A stretch of DNA of 61,756 bases from JBOFHT01 sp051649785 (GTDB lineage: Archaea > Methanobacteriota > Methanobacteria > Methanobacteriales > Methanobacteriaceae): assembly GCA_051649785.1 (NCBI GenBank), contig JBOFHT010000021.1, forward strand, positions 1 to 61,756, read 5' to 3'. Below, piece after piece: positions 19,027 to 27,529 of this stretch. Both the position numbers and the translations under genes were made by a program. Within the stretch, counting starts at the first letter, position 1. Each line of letters begins with the position of its first letter. The notes beneath the pieces were generated by a model. The model was not told the DNA's origin and ran no database searches. It saw only the letters and a program-made list of their open reading frames with translations.

Positions 19027-19482
19027 ATGTACAAAAAGATTTTAATCCCCATAATGGGCCAATATATGGATGAATTAGTTGAAAGCACATTACATCTTAT
19101 AAGTGATAGTGAAGTTGAAGTTACTTGCTTATATGTTGTTGATAATTCGCTTCCTTTTTTAACTCCAAAACGTGCTAAGAAAATGATTATACATCAATTA
19201 AATACTGAAGGTGAGCTATTTTTAAATGAAATTCAAGAAAAATTTAAAGAAGCTAATAAACCTAATGTTACATTTAAAAGGGAACTAGTAGAAGGAAAGC
19301 CAGGTGAAACTATAATTAATAAGGCTAAAGAGAATTTTGATGTTATTGTAATGGGTACTGGTAAAAGTATAGCTGATAAACACCTTTTAGGAAGTGTTTC
19401 AGAGGAAGTAGTTCATTATGCTCCATGTACTATTCATTTAGTTAGAACTTTTGATAATGTTAATAAATCTGATGATAACTAA
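19027..19482 (+). CDS. universal stress protein (UspA family)
   Basis: A 151-residue cytoplasmic protein with the UspA fold: N-terminal MYKKILIPIMG and the C-terminal nucleotide-loop pattern VMGTGKS then HLLGSVSEEVVHYAPCTIHLV. This resembles the GxxG(N9)GS/T motif of ATP-binding members. I favour the ATG at 19027 with GTGAT upstream over the GTG at 19018. It follows the exchanger by about 40 bases and may be co-transcribed. The biological role is not defined. Confidence 0.85.
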   Translation: MYKKILIPIMGQYMDELVESTLHLISDSEVEVTCLYVVDNSLPFLTPKRAKKMIIHQLNTEGELFLNEIQEKFKEANKPNVTFKRELVEGKPGETIINKAKENFDVIVMGTGKSIADKHLLGSVSEEVVHYAPCTIHLVRTFDNVNKSDDN

Positions 19483-19672
19483 GATATTGAGATATTAATT
19501 TGTTAATTATATATCAAACTTTTAATTATATATTAATAATGGATATTATGGTTAATAAATAATTTTAATATTATTAATTGAGGTTAATGTTTAATAATTA
19601 GGGTTATTATATTATATTTAAATAATAAATTCTATTATATGAACAATATATTCTATTATTTAGGGGATTAAA

Positions 19673-21133
19673 ATGTCATTTTTAAGCAAAATATTTGGAG
19701 AAAAGCCAGTAATGGCTAAAAGTATGTATAAGACAATTCAAGATGTTAAGGTAGCCCCATTCACTAGTAAAACTGTTGGTGCAGGATATGGTATGAAATC
19801 CCATGTTTATTATATTGTGGCTTCGGTAGAATTAGGTAATACTACTACAAAATGTATTATAAGTGCTACTAATCTTAATACAAGCCATAGCTATCTTTTA
19901 GATAAGACTGTTAAAATGACACGTGATATTCGTTCTCCTAAAGAGGGTGAAGAAGTATTTGGTGAAACTGTTTGGGGTGTTGAATTAACTAAAGAATCTG
20001 TAGCTGAAATGGTTAAATCTACTATTCTTGAATCAGTTAAGAAAGCTAAAATTGATGTTAATAATGATTTGGACTTTGTTGTACGTTCTACAGGTGTAAC
20101 TGCAGGATTTGCATCTGCTAAAGAAGTTGGAAAACTTATTATTTCTCTTGCTAATGGTTGTTTAGATGCGGGAATTCCTCCAAAAAAAATGGCTCCAGCT
20201 ATGGGCTTAGATTCACTTCCAGAACATTTAAGGGAGTTTTCTCTTCTTGATAAAGTTATGTTTGATGGTGCGGTAGTTAGTGTTCTTCCTCCTTCTGGTA
20301 AAGAAGTTGTAGCTAATGAAATGGAAGGTGAGTTAGTAACTGCAGGTATTAAATTAGCTTCTAAATGGACTGAAGTCGATTATAGAAATCCTTGTGTTTC
20401 TATTGACTTTGGAACTACACTGGCAGGTCGTATTGTTAATAATGAGGAACCTTATGCAAAAACTGTTGGTAATTTCTTAGGATTAGCTGGTGCTATTCCT
20501 GATGCACTTATTCGTGGAACTGAAAAGGTTGATAAACGTGGAGGGGCTGCATTAGATCTTTATTCACGAGATATTTTAAAGAAATCAAACTGGAAAAAAG
20601 CTAAAATCAATTCTGAAAAAGTTCATAAATTTATCAATATTGAAAAAGTTCCTATGGATGTAGATAGGTTTGGAACTGTCCCTGTTGAAACTGATTCTGC
20701 ATCAAAAGCAGGAACTACTCTTATAGGGTGTGATGTTGGTGTTAACGGTGATAAATTAAGCGAACTAACAAAACTAGGTCATGATATTCATGAAGCTGAT
20801 GGTATGTCTACTCTTTTTGGTACTTTAGATTATGTAAGTGCAGGAATTGTAAAAAGAATTTTGGATATTGCTTTTGATGAAGGAATTATTTTAGAAGGCT
20901 CTGCTTTAGGAGTTACAGGTAGGGCAGGAATAACTGGTAAAAAACCTGAATTTATTTTAAAAGATAATAAAGATAGGTTTGAACACATTATTTTTGTTTC
21001 TGATGCTTTAGCTATGGGTTCAGCTATTATGGCACGTTGTATGAATTCTATGGGGACTCCTTCAATTCCTGTTGGTGGGAAACAAGGTGGGCCTTGTATT
21101 TTAGGTTACAGAAAAAGATTACAGCAAAAATAG
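19673..21133 (+). CDS. methanogenesis marker protein 14
   Basis: A 486-residue protein of the methanogenesis marker 14 family, found in methanogens; its function is not established. Two phosphate-loop-like stretches, SVELGNTTTKC (near residue 50) and SIDFGTTLAGR (near residue 245), have the DxGxxxT pattern of actin-like (ASKHA) ATPases. Other conserved glycine-rich stretches include STGVTAGFAS and GVTGRAGITGKKP. GGGGAT precedes the ATG. cobY follows 48 bases later. A role in cofactor or enzyme maturation is inference from the phylogenetic distribution. Confidence 0.88.
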   Translation: MSFLSKIFGEKPVMAKSMYKTIQDVKVAPFTSKTVGAGYGMKSHVYYIVASVELGNTTTKCIISATNLNTSHSYLLDKTVKMTRDIRSPKEGEEVFGETVWGVELTKESVAEMVKSTILESVKKAKIDVNNDLDFVVRSTGVTAGFASAKEVGKLIISLANGCLDAGIPPKKMAPAMGLDSLPEHLREFSLLDKVMFDGAVVSVLPPSGKEVVANEMEGELVTAGIKLASKWTEVDYRNPCVSIDFGTTLAGRIVNNEEPYAKTVGNFLGLAGAIPDALIRGTEKVDKRGGAALDLYSRDILKKSNWKKAKINSEKVHKFINIEKVPMDVDRFGTVPVETDSASKAGTTLIGCDVGVNGDKLSELTKLGHDIHEADGMSTLFGTLDYVSAGIVKRILDIAFDEGIILEGSALGVTGRAGITGKKPEFILKDNKDRFEHIIFVSDALAMGSAIMARCMNSMGTPSIPVGGKQGGPCILGYRKRLQQK

Positions 21134-21181
21134 ATTTGAAACTTGCTTTTTATATTTATTTTAATTTTTAGAAGGATTTTA

Positions 21182-21949
21182 ATGATAAAAGCAGTTATTA
21201 TGGCAGGGGGTAAAGGAACCCGTATGGGTGATAATATTGAAAAACCTCTTGTTAAACTTAACTCTATTCCTTTAATCAGTTATGTTATTAATAATATTTC
21301 TGATTCTGAATTTATTAGTGAAATATTTGTAGCTACTAGCCCTAATACCACCAAAACTCATAATTTTTTATGTAATAAATTTAAAATTAATAGTAATAGT
21401 AATAATGATACTACTCATCATCCTACTACTACTACTACTACTACTACTAATCCTATTAAATCCATCTATGGCACTTATACAAATATTAATATTATTAAAA
21501 CACCTGGTAATGGATATATTGAAGATTTGAGGTTTTTATTAGACTTTTTTGAAAATATTTCTAATAATGATATCCTTGTTTTTATTAATTCTGATTTGCC
21601 ATTAGTTAACAGTGATATTATTGATTTAACTATTAGTAAATATATTGAAATAACTAGCAATAATCCTAATGATTCTAATAGTAATATTAATTCTAATAAT
21701 GAGTCTAATAATAATTATAATAATTATAATTTGATAGAATCTGTTACTGTTATGGTTCCTGTTGATATTTATAATGAAAATAGTTTAAACCCTTCATTTG
21801 AGTTTGATGGTCTTGTACCTTCGGGTTTAAATATTTTAGCTAGTAAAAATAAGGTGCAAAATGAAAAAAAAATAGTTATTCCTAAAATAGAACTAGCTCT
21901 CAATATTAATACAAAAAAAGATTTAGAAATAGCTTCAAAATTAGTTTAA
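21182..21949 (+). CDS. cobY: adenosylcobinamide-phosphate guanylyltransferase (CobY-like)
   Basis: A nucleotidyltransferase that activates adenosylcobinamide phosphate with GTP in archaeal cobamide assembly. The signature MAGGKGTRMG with KPLVKL lies at the N-terminus and VFINSDLPLV in the middle. The ATG at 21182 follows GAAGGA; a start 13 codons earlier would add a hydrophobic extension not seen in the family. Two low-complexity inserts break the core: polythreonine encoded by (ACT)8, and an Asn/Ser stretch in the second half, giving 255 residues against about 200 usual. The product is used by CobS. Confidence 0.82.
   Translation: MIKAVIMAGGKGTRMGDNIEKPLVKLNSIPLISYVINNISDSEFISEIFVATSPNTTKTHNFLCNKFKINSNSNNDTTHHPTTTTTTTTNPIKSIYGTYTNINIIKTPGNGYIEDLRFLLDFFENISNNDILVFINSDLPLVNSDIIDLTISKYIEITSNNPNDSNSNINSNNESNNNYNNYNLIESVTVMVPVDIYNENSLNPSFEFDGLVPSGLNILASKNKVQNEKKIVIPKIELALNINTKKDLEIASKLV
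21424..21449 (+). repeat. (ACT)n microsatellite inside cobY
   Basis: Eight in-frame ACT codons encode polythreonine within CobY. This is the same triplet expanded upstream of mcr (6534-6567). Length change by multiples of three would alter the protein without a frameshift. Confidence 0.9.
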
Positions 21950-22167
21950 TTTTGATTTTAATTGGATTGAAAATAATTAATTTTTTCTAATAAATGGTCT
22001 TTTAACAGGTTTTTTCATTGAATCTTAAAAAACTATATAAATAAGTTCAAATATAATTATGTTATTATTAAGCCATTAATAGTTATATTTATATATCAAA
22101 TAGTTAGCATCAAATATTTAATATTTTTAACAATTATATTGATTATCATAATAATTTAGGTGATATA

Positions 22168-22458
22168 ATGGAAAATGAGGCAAATATCCAACAACAAAAA
22201 CAAATGATAGCAATGAAAGAAGAAAAGCTATGGAGTGAAATGAAAGGGTATCAAGTAGCTACAAATAATGCTCACATTCTAGGGGAATTGCATGAACTTG
22301 TTATTAATGAAAAAAGTGGGAAAATAGTAGATATAGCTATTTTAATGGAACAAGGATTAAATGTTAAGGTTCGTGGAGCTAAAAGAAAAGGAGAACTTTT
22401 ATTTGTCCCATTTTCCCGTGTGGATAAAGTTGGAGAATTTATTATTGTTACAGAATAG
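22168..22458 (+). CDS. PRC-barrel domain protein
   Basis: A 96-residue cytoplasmic protein. After a charged helix (MKEEKLWSEMKGYQVATN) comes a PRC-barrel fold (ILGELHELVINEKSGKIVDIAI, then FVPFSRVDKVGEFIIV). PRC-barrel proteins in archaea are thought to take part in RNA processing or division, but a specific role cannot be assigned. AGGTGAT precedes the ATG. Confidence 0.85.
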   Translation: MENEANIQQQKQMIAMKEEKLWSEMKGYQVATNNAHILGELHELVINEKSGKIVDIAILMEQGLNVKVRGAKRKGELLFVPFSRVDKVGEFIIVTE

Positions 22459-22595
22459 CTAACAATATTTTGTATTCCCACTTTTTTATTTTTAGCTTTT
22501 ATTTTTTCATTATTTAATTTTATTTTCTTATTTTCAAATTTACTTTTATTAGTATTTATTTAATTTTTCTAGCTACTTTTTTTACAAAATTTTAG

Positions 22596-25277
22596 CTATT
22601 TGTCTATTTCAGCTATTTTTTTATCAAATGCTTTGAATTTGTCTGCAAGACCTCTAAAGTAAGGTATATATACATTTGAAAATTCAAGGCGATCAGGGTT
22701 CATATTATTTTCAGCTATTTTTCGCTTAACAGCTTTCATTTTACGCTCTACTTCTTCGTACATTAAGTCTCCAGGGTATTCTCCAATAAATACTCCGTCA
22801 GCACCATTTTTCAACGCATAAATAATGTGTTTAGGCATTACTCTATTTACAGAATGGACTTTAATAATATGGATTGATTCAGGGTATTCTAAACGATTTA
22901 CACCAATATTATCTGCAGCTGTATATCCTACATGATCTAAAAACACTAAAATTCTTCTTTGGTCTTTAGATTTACCTTCTAGCATTCCTGAAATTGTAGC
23001 AAATATCTTTTCATCTATATTTCCATGTATGTTAATCGCATCTTTGGTACATGTTGTAAGACACTTTCCACAGCCCGAACAACTCATTGGATCAATATAG
23101 ATTTCTTTATCTTTAATTGACATTGCTTTGTATTTGCAAATATCAATACAGTCTCCACATAAATCACATTTTTCAGGGTCTATTTCAGCTATAAATGGCT
23201 CAATTTCTAGACCATCATTCATTATTTCAGCAACTTTTGAACTAGCGGCATTAGCTTGCATTATACTGTCTGTAATATCTTTTGGTCCTTGTGCAGTCCC
23301 ACAAACAAATGCTCCTTTAACATCAGTAGCTACTGGCTTTATTTTAGGATTTGATTCTTTAATAAACATATCTTCAGTTAAACTAACATCCATTATTTCA
23401 GCTATTTCTTTAGTACCTTCGGAAGGTTCCATTGCCATAGATAATACTACCATATCTGTTTCAACTTCAACAAACTCTTTTTGGAGTGTATCTTCTACAC
23501 GAACAACTAAATTGTCATTCTTTTTAATTACTTCTCCTGGTCGACCTCTTATAAATCTAATTCCTTTGTCTTGACCATGTTTATAATATTTTTCATACAT
23601 TCCTGGAGTTCGCATATCTGTATAACAAATAATTACATCCGTATTTGGATATTTATGTTTGATGATATTTGCATTTTTAAGGGCAACCATACAACAAACT
23701 TTTGAGCAGTATTTATGACCATCAGGTTTCTCATCTCTTGAACCAACACATTGTATCATTACAATTCGCCTTGGGACTTTTCCTTGGCTTTCTTCTGAAA
23801 GCATTTTTAATTTACCTTTTGTAGGACCATTTACTCCTAATAATCTTCCTAATTCCATTTGTGTAATTACATCTGCATACTGTTTGTGCCCATACTCTGG
23901 CCTAATATCTGGATTAAGTGCTTGGTGTCCTGTAGCTAATACAACTGATCCTACGTTAAGAGGAATCATCTCATTTTCCCCTTCAAGATAAATTGCATTC
24001 ATCCTACATACTTTTTGACAGTTTCCACATTTTTTACAAGCTTCCATATCTATCGTGTATGTATCAGGGTATGCTTGTGAAAATGGTTTGTAAATAGCTT
24101 TTCTTTGGGATAATCCATTGTTCCAAGAATCCGAAACTTTAACGGGACATACCTCCACACATTTACCACAACTAATACATTTTTCCTCATCAACATAACG
24201 TGGTTTATTTTCTAGAACTAAATTAAAGTTTCCAGCTCGTCTTTCAGCACTTATAACTTTTGTATTAGTTAAAATCTCCATATTATCGTGCCAAACAGCT
24301 TCATTCATAATAGGATTTAATAAACACATTCCACATTCTTCAGCTAATTTTACAGGGGAAAATACTTTTCCTATTTTAACCATTTCTCCTCCAATAGAAG
24401 GACTTTGCTCAATTAAATAAGTTTTTAATCCTTGTTTGGCTAAGGAAAGTGCAGAACTAATTCCAGATATCCCTCCTCCTATTACAGCTGCATTTTCAGG
24501 AGTTTGGCATAGTATAGGGTCTACTGCTTGTGATTGCTTTACTTTTTCAATAGATGCCTTTACAAGGGTTATTGCTTTATTTGTAGCTAATGGTGAAGTT
24601 TCATTTTCATCAAATTCTCCAATGGGGTTATCTTCATTATTTTTAGCTAGTGCTTTTTTTATTTTCCTTTCTTCACATGATACAATTTTTTCTTCATTTG
24701 ACTTTGAGATGTCTTCATCAAAATCATTATTCTTTTTTATATTGCAAGATTTGGTGCAATCGCTTTCTAAATTGTGAACCCATGAGCATTGTTCACGTAT
24801 ATTTGCCATATCTAATAGATAAGGATTTAATGGTTTAATATAATCTTGAAATGTTTTTTCATGACTAACCGGTGAACAAGCAGCTACAACAACTCTATCA
24901 AGATCCTTGTTAATAATTTTATCCCTAATTATTTTTCTACCATTTAATGAACATAAGTTTTCAAATTCTTCTATTACTTCTACATTCTCATTAGCTATTG
25001 CTTTTTTAAGTTTTGCAATGTCAACTATGTCAGATATGTTTCCACCACACTGGCAAATAAAAACACCTACTTTAAGGTCTTTATTATTAGTAACTGGGGA
25101 TTTAGCTGAATTTTTTATAATATTGGGTTTATTATTTGGGACATTAGTGTAATTGTTTTTTTTATTATTACTATTATAATTATTATTCCCATTACTATTA
25201 TTAAGAGTAGCTTTATTATTAGGGGTGTCTTTAGTAGTATTATTGCCTGTATTATTATTAGGAGATTTTGTATTCAT
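22596..25277 (-). CDS. hdrA: heterodisulfide reductase HdrA with fused C-terminal MvhD-like domain (HdrA2-like)
   Basis: Flavin-containing electron-bifurcating Hdr subunit, 893 residues. In order: an Asn-rich extension not found in the family (1-66); an N-terminal HdrA domain (69-165); a variable acidic insert (175-235); the FAD site GGGISG (267-272); cluster motifs at Cys367-377 and Cys414-424; a conserved cysteine group near 524-529; two ferredoxin motifs at 704-714 and 733-743; and a C-terminal domain (775-893) that aligns with MvhD. Every MvhD Fe-S cysteine is replaced in that domain (for example GEYPGDLMY where MvhD has GCHHGDCHY). HdrA-MvhD fusions are known as HdrA2 in Methanosarcina. 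The Shine-Dalgarno AAGGAGTGAT lies in the end of the upstream hdrB frame. Confidence 0.85.
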   Translation of the reverse strand: MNTKSPNNNTGNNTTKDTPNNKATLNNSNGNNNYNSNNKKNNYTNVPNNKPNIIKNSAKSPVTNNKDLKVGVFICQCGGNISDIVDIAKLKKAIANENVEVIEEFENLCSLNGRKIIRDKIINKDLDRVVVAACSPVSHEKTFQDYIKPLNPYLLDMANIREQCSWVHNLESDCTKSCNIKKNNDFDEDISKSNEEKIVSCEERKIKKALAKNNEDNPIGEFDENETSPLATNKAITLVKASIEKVKQSQAVDPILCQTPENAAVIGGGISGISSALSLAKQGLKTYLIEQSPSIGGEMVKIGKVFSPVKLAEECGMCLLNPIMNEAVWHDNMEILTNTKVISAERRAGNFNLVLENKPRYVDEEKCISCGKCVEVCPVKVSDSWNNGLSQRKAIYKPFSQAYPDTYTIDMEACKKCGNCQKVCRMNAIYLEGENEMIPLNVGSVVLATGHQALNPDIRPEYGHKQYADVITQMELGRLLGVNGPTKGKLKMLSEESQGKVPRRIVMIQCVGSRDEKPDGHKYCSKVCCMVALKNANIIKHKYPNTDVIICYTDMRTPGMYEKYYKHGQDKGIRFIRGRPGEVIKKNDNLVVRVEDTLQKEFVEVETDMVVLSMAMEPSEGTKEIAEIMDVSLTEDMFIKESNPKIKPVATDVKGAFVCGTAQGPKDITDSIMQANAASSKVAEIMNDGLEIEPFIAEIDPEKCDLCGDCIDICKYKAMSIKDKEIYIDPMSCSGCGKCLTTCTKDAINIHGNIDEKIFATISGMLEGKSKDQRRILVFLDHVGYTAADNIGVNRLEYPESIHIIKVHSVNRVMPKHIIYALKNGADGVFIGEYPGDLMYEEVERKMKAVKRKIAENNMNPDRLEFSNVYIPYFRGLADKFKAFDKKIAEIDK

Positions 25278-25865
25278 TTAACCATCACTCCTTATTTTTT
25301 CTTCAATTTTTCCAAGATCTTTTTTATCTTCTTCATTATTTAGAACAACTAATTTTAAAAACTCATCAATAGAAGTGCTGTGAGTTTGAACACCTAAAAC
25401 TTTGTAAGGGTCTGCCCCAAAGGCTAAAGCAATAAATTGAGCTATATGTAAATGAACCATTTTAAAATCAAGATTTAATTCTTTAGATAAGTATGGTTGG
25501 TATCTATCAAACTGCATTTGGCAATTAGGACACATATGGAGTAATATATCCACATTTTCATTATGTAATGCTGTTAATTTCTCACCAGTAACTGCTAATG
25601 ACAGGTCTTTATTAATAAAACGCTGTCTAAATCCTGCTCCACAGGTAGTTCTTTTTTGGTCATACCAGTCTAAAACTTCAAAACCACAGGATTTAGCTAG
25701 TTCATCTAGTATTTTAGGATTTCTAACACCTTCGATAGTGTCTTTATATTGTACTTTACAATAATGACAAGCATGGTGGGAAGCTACACGAAGTTTACTC
25801 AAACTTGGAGAAATTAAGTTTTCTTTAGCTATTTTATTAGCTATCTCTTCCTTTTTATTATACAA
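25278..25865 (-). CDS. hdrB: HdrB-like C-terminal half, separated by an in-frame stop
   Basis: C-terminal CCG-domain half of an HdrB-like subunit, the site of heterodisulfide reduction. It contains HHACHYC, NPKILDELAKSCGFEVLDWY, TTCGAG and MCPNCQMQFDRYQ. The usual CCG has Thr for the first cysteine. The frame continues without shift from the upstream fragment: only one TAA (25956-25958) interrupts it, and the 90 bases between are open and read ILEDSGLETYKK. No Shine-Dalgarno precedes the TTG at 25865, so independent translation is doubtful. Either a nonsense mutation made a pseudogene, or the sequence has an error. Confidence 0.7.
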   Translation of the reverse strand: MYNKKEEIANKIAKENLISPSLSKLRVASHHACHYCKVQYKDTIEGVRNPKILDELAKSCGFEVLDWYDQKRTTCGAGFRQRFINKDLSLAVTGEKLTALHNENVDILLHMCPNCQMQFDRYQPYLSKELNLDFKMVHLHIAQFIALAFGADPYKVLGVQTHSTSIDEFLKLVVLNNEEDKKDLGKIEEKIRSDG

Positions 25866-25955
25866 AATTTCTACTATATGGAATATATTAGTTTTAGGGT
25901 CTGTACTATCTTTTTTATAAGTTTCAAGCCCAGAATCTTCTAATATTTCATTAAT

Positions 25956-26282
25956 TTATTCTCTAATATCGTCACGAGTATTTAGGATTTTAGCTACTTT
26001 TTTATTAATTGCATAACATGTAGCACACATAGTAGCTATATTTTGGTGATTAGTTCTTTGAGCCACATTAAAATTACGAGCACCAATAGCAGAAGTAGTA
26101 AATTGGTCAAATACATCAGAATAATGCCCTAAACCAGTACAACAACTTTGATGTTCATCAACAATATATTCAATTCCTAGCTTATCAAAGACATATTTAG
26201 TAGAGGATTCCACTCCAGGATATTCTACACTTACTAAACAGCTTTTAAATAACTGAATATTTTTATCTGGTATAAATTTCAT
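25956..26282 (-). CDS. hdrB: HdrB-like N-terminal half, truncated by TAA
   Basis: N-terminal CCG-domain half of HdrB: SCLVSVEYPGVESSTKYVFDKLGI, SCCTGLGHY and MCATCYAINKK supply the cysteines of one noncubane cluster site. AAGGAAG precedes the ATG, so the gene start is normal. The frame stops at TAA after DDIRE but homology resumes in the same frame. Joined across the stop, the protein would have about 330 residues, close to a normal HdrB (about 300). It lies between hdrC and hdrA in one minus-strand operon. Confidence 0.7.
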   Translation of the reverse strand: MKFIPDKNIQLFKSCLVSVEYPGVESSTKYVFDKLGIEYIVDEHQSCCTGLGHYSDVFDQFTTSAIGARNFNVAQRTNHQNIATMCATCYAINKKVAKILNTRDDIRE

Positions 26283-26325
26283 TTATTATACTTCCTTTTG
26301 TCTAATATAGTTTTAGTATAGTTAT

Positions 26326-26931
26326 TTAATCCCTATTATTCTTTTTTATATTTACAGCTTTTATTTTAGCTAATCTTTCTTCAAAACCACATTTTTTTGC
26401 TATCATCCCTATTTCTTTAATAGCTTCCTTACTAGGATTTGGAGGACCAAGATTAAGTTCTTTTCTTATTTTATCAAGATTTTTCTTAAATTCTGAATAT
26501 CCTTCAATATCTTTGTTCATTTCTTCTAAGAATTTACTAGCATTAACTCCAATTCCAAGTGCAATAAAACTTTCAACATAACCTATAAATGGACTAAGTT
26601 CTTCAAGAGCAATATTATTATCAATTCCAATTTGTTTTAAAATTTGATTAACCTCACATGCACTATTTCCAACAGGACATATGCTATGGCAACTATAACA
26701 GTAAAAACACTTCCAGATGTTTTTATCCTCTATAATACTTTCGTCCCCTTTTAAAACACTTTCAATCATATCTCGAGGATTATAATCTGAATTTTTAGCT
26801 GCAGGACAAACAGAGGTACACATTCCGCACTGGACACACTTTAAAAGCCCAAGATCTTCTGATGCTTTTAAATTAACTAGTATTTCCTTAGCTAACTCTA
26901 ATGGTTTATCGTTGATTTTTAGTTCATTCAT
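26326..26931 (-). CDS. hdrC: heterodisulfide reductase subunit C-like iron-sulfur protein
   Basis: Electron-transfer subunit linking HdrA to HdrB, 201 residues. Two [4Fe-4S] motifs are seen: CVQCGMCTSVCP and CFYCYSCHSICP. The rest is helical, as in HdrC. First gene of the minus-strand hdrC-hdrB-hdrA cluster; AGAGGT lies just upstream of the ATG. Because HdrA here is the fused type and HdrB is divergent, this set may be a second, non-canonical Hdr rather than the main methanogenic one, whose genes would lie outside the window. Confidence 0.85.
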   Translation of the reverse strand: MNELKINDKPLELAKEILVNLKASEDLGLLKCVQCGMCTSVCPAAKNSDYNPRDMIESVLKGDESIIEDKNIWKCFYCYSCHSICPVGNSACEVNQILKQIGIDNNIALEELSPFIGYVESFIALGIGVNASKFLEEMNKDIEGYSEFKKNLDKIRKELNLGPPNPSKEAIKEIGMIAKKCGFEERLAKIKAVNIKKNNRD

Positions 26932-27529
26932 TTAAAAACCTCTGTTAATTCAATTGATATTGATTTAATTGTTATTATGTTAATTTTAATGTTAGTTAGT
27001 GGTATAATATATTATTAGACCTATATATCTTGTTATATGGGTTATCAGATTATTAGTAATAATGATTATTAGATCATATAATAGTAATAATGGTTATTAT
27101 TATATTATACTGATAAATAATAATTTTAGTTAGCATTATTGCTTTGTTTTATAGCTCTGTGACTAGTTAGTTATTATAAATTGTTTCAATCTAAAAATTA
27201 GCCCTAAAAATATTATTATAATAAATAATTTAATTGTTAATAAGTTTAATTTCACAAACTACTGTATTTTGTGGCATATTCCTTCTTTTAAAAATAAAAA
27301 TTTAATTTATATTACTGTTTTATTAATAATCATATAAAACTAATAGCACTATTATATTATGTCATTTGATGTATAAATATTTTTTGAAAAATAGCTAATT
27401 TAATAAACAATAATTAGGATGAAAATAATAAAAAAATAATTAGAATAATAATAATCTATTTAAATAATTTAAAATCCAGAAAAATCCAGATATTACTAAA
27501 AATAATAAAATCAATAATGTTTAGATTAA
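26932..27529. other. intergenic region between hdrC start and sufB end
   Basis: About 600 AT-rich bases without an open frame of note. The minus-strand hdr promoter must lie toward the hdrC end, but many TATA-like words make a choice arbitrary. The block shared by mcr and mvh is not present on either strand. Confidence 0.4.

Noticed and set aside
25956..25958. Pyrrolysine or similar recoding to explain the interrupted hdrB
   Set aside because: The codon is TAA, not TAG (pyrrolysine) or TGA (selenocysteine), and no recoding element is visible.
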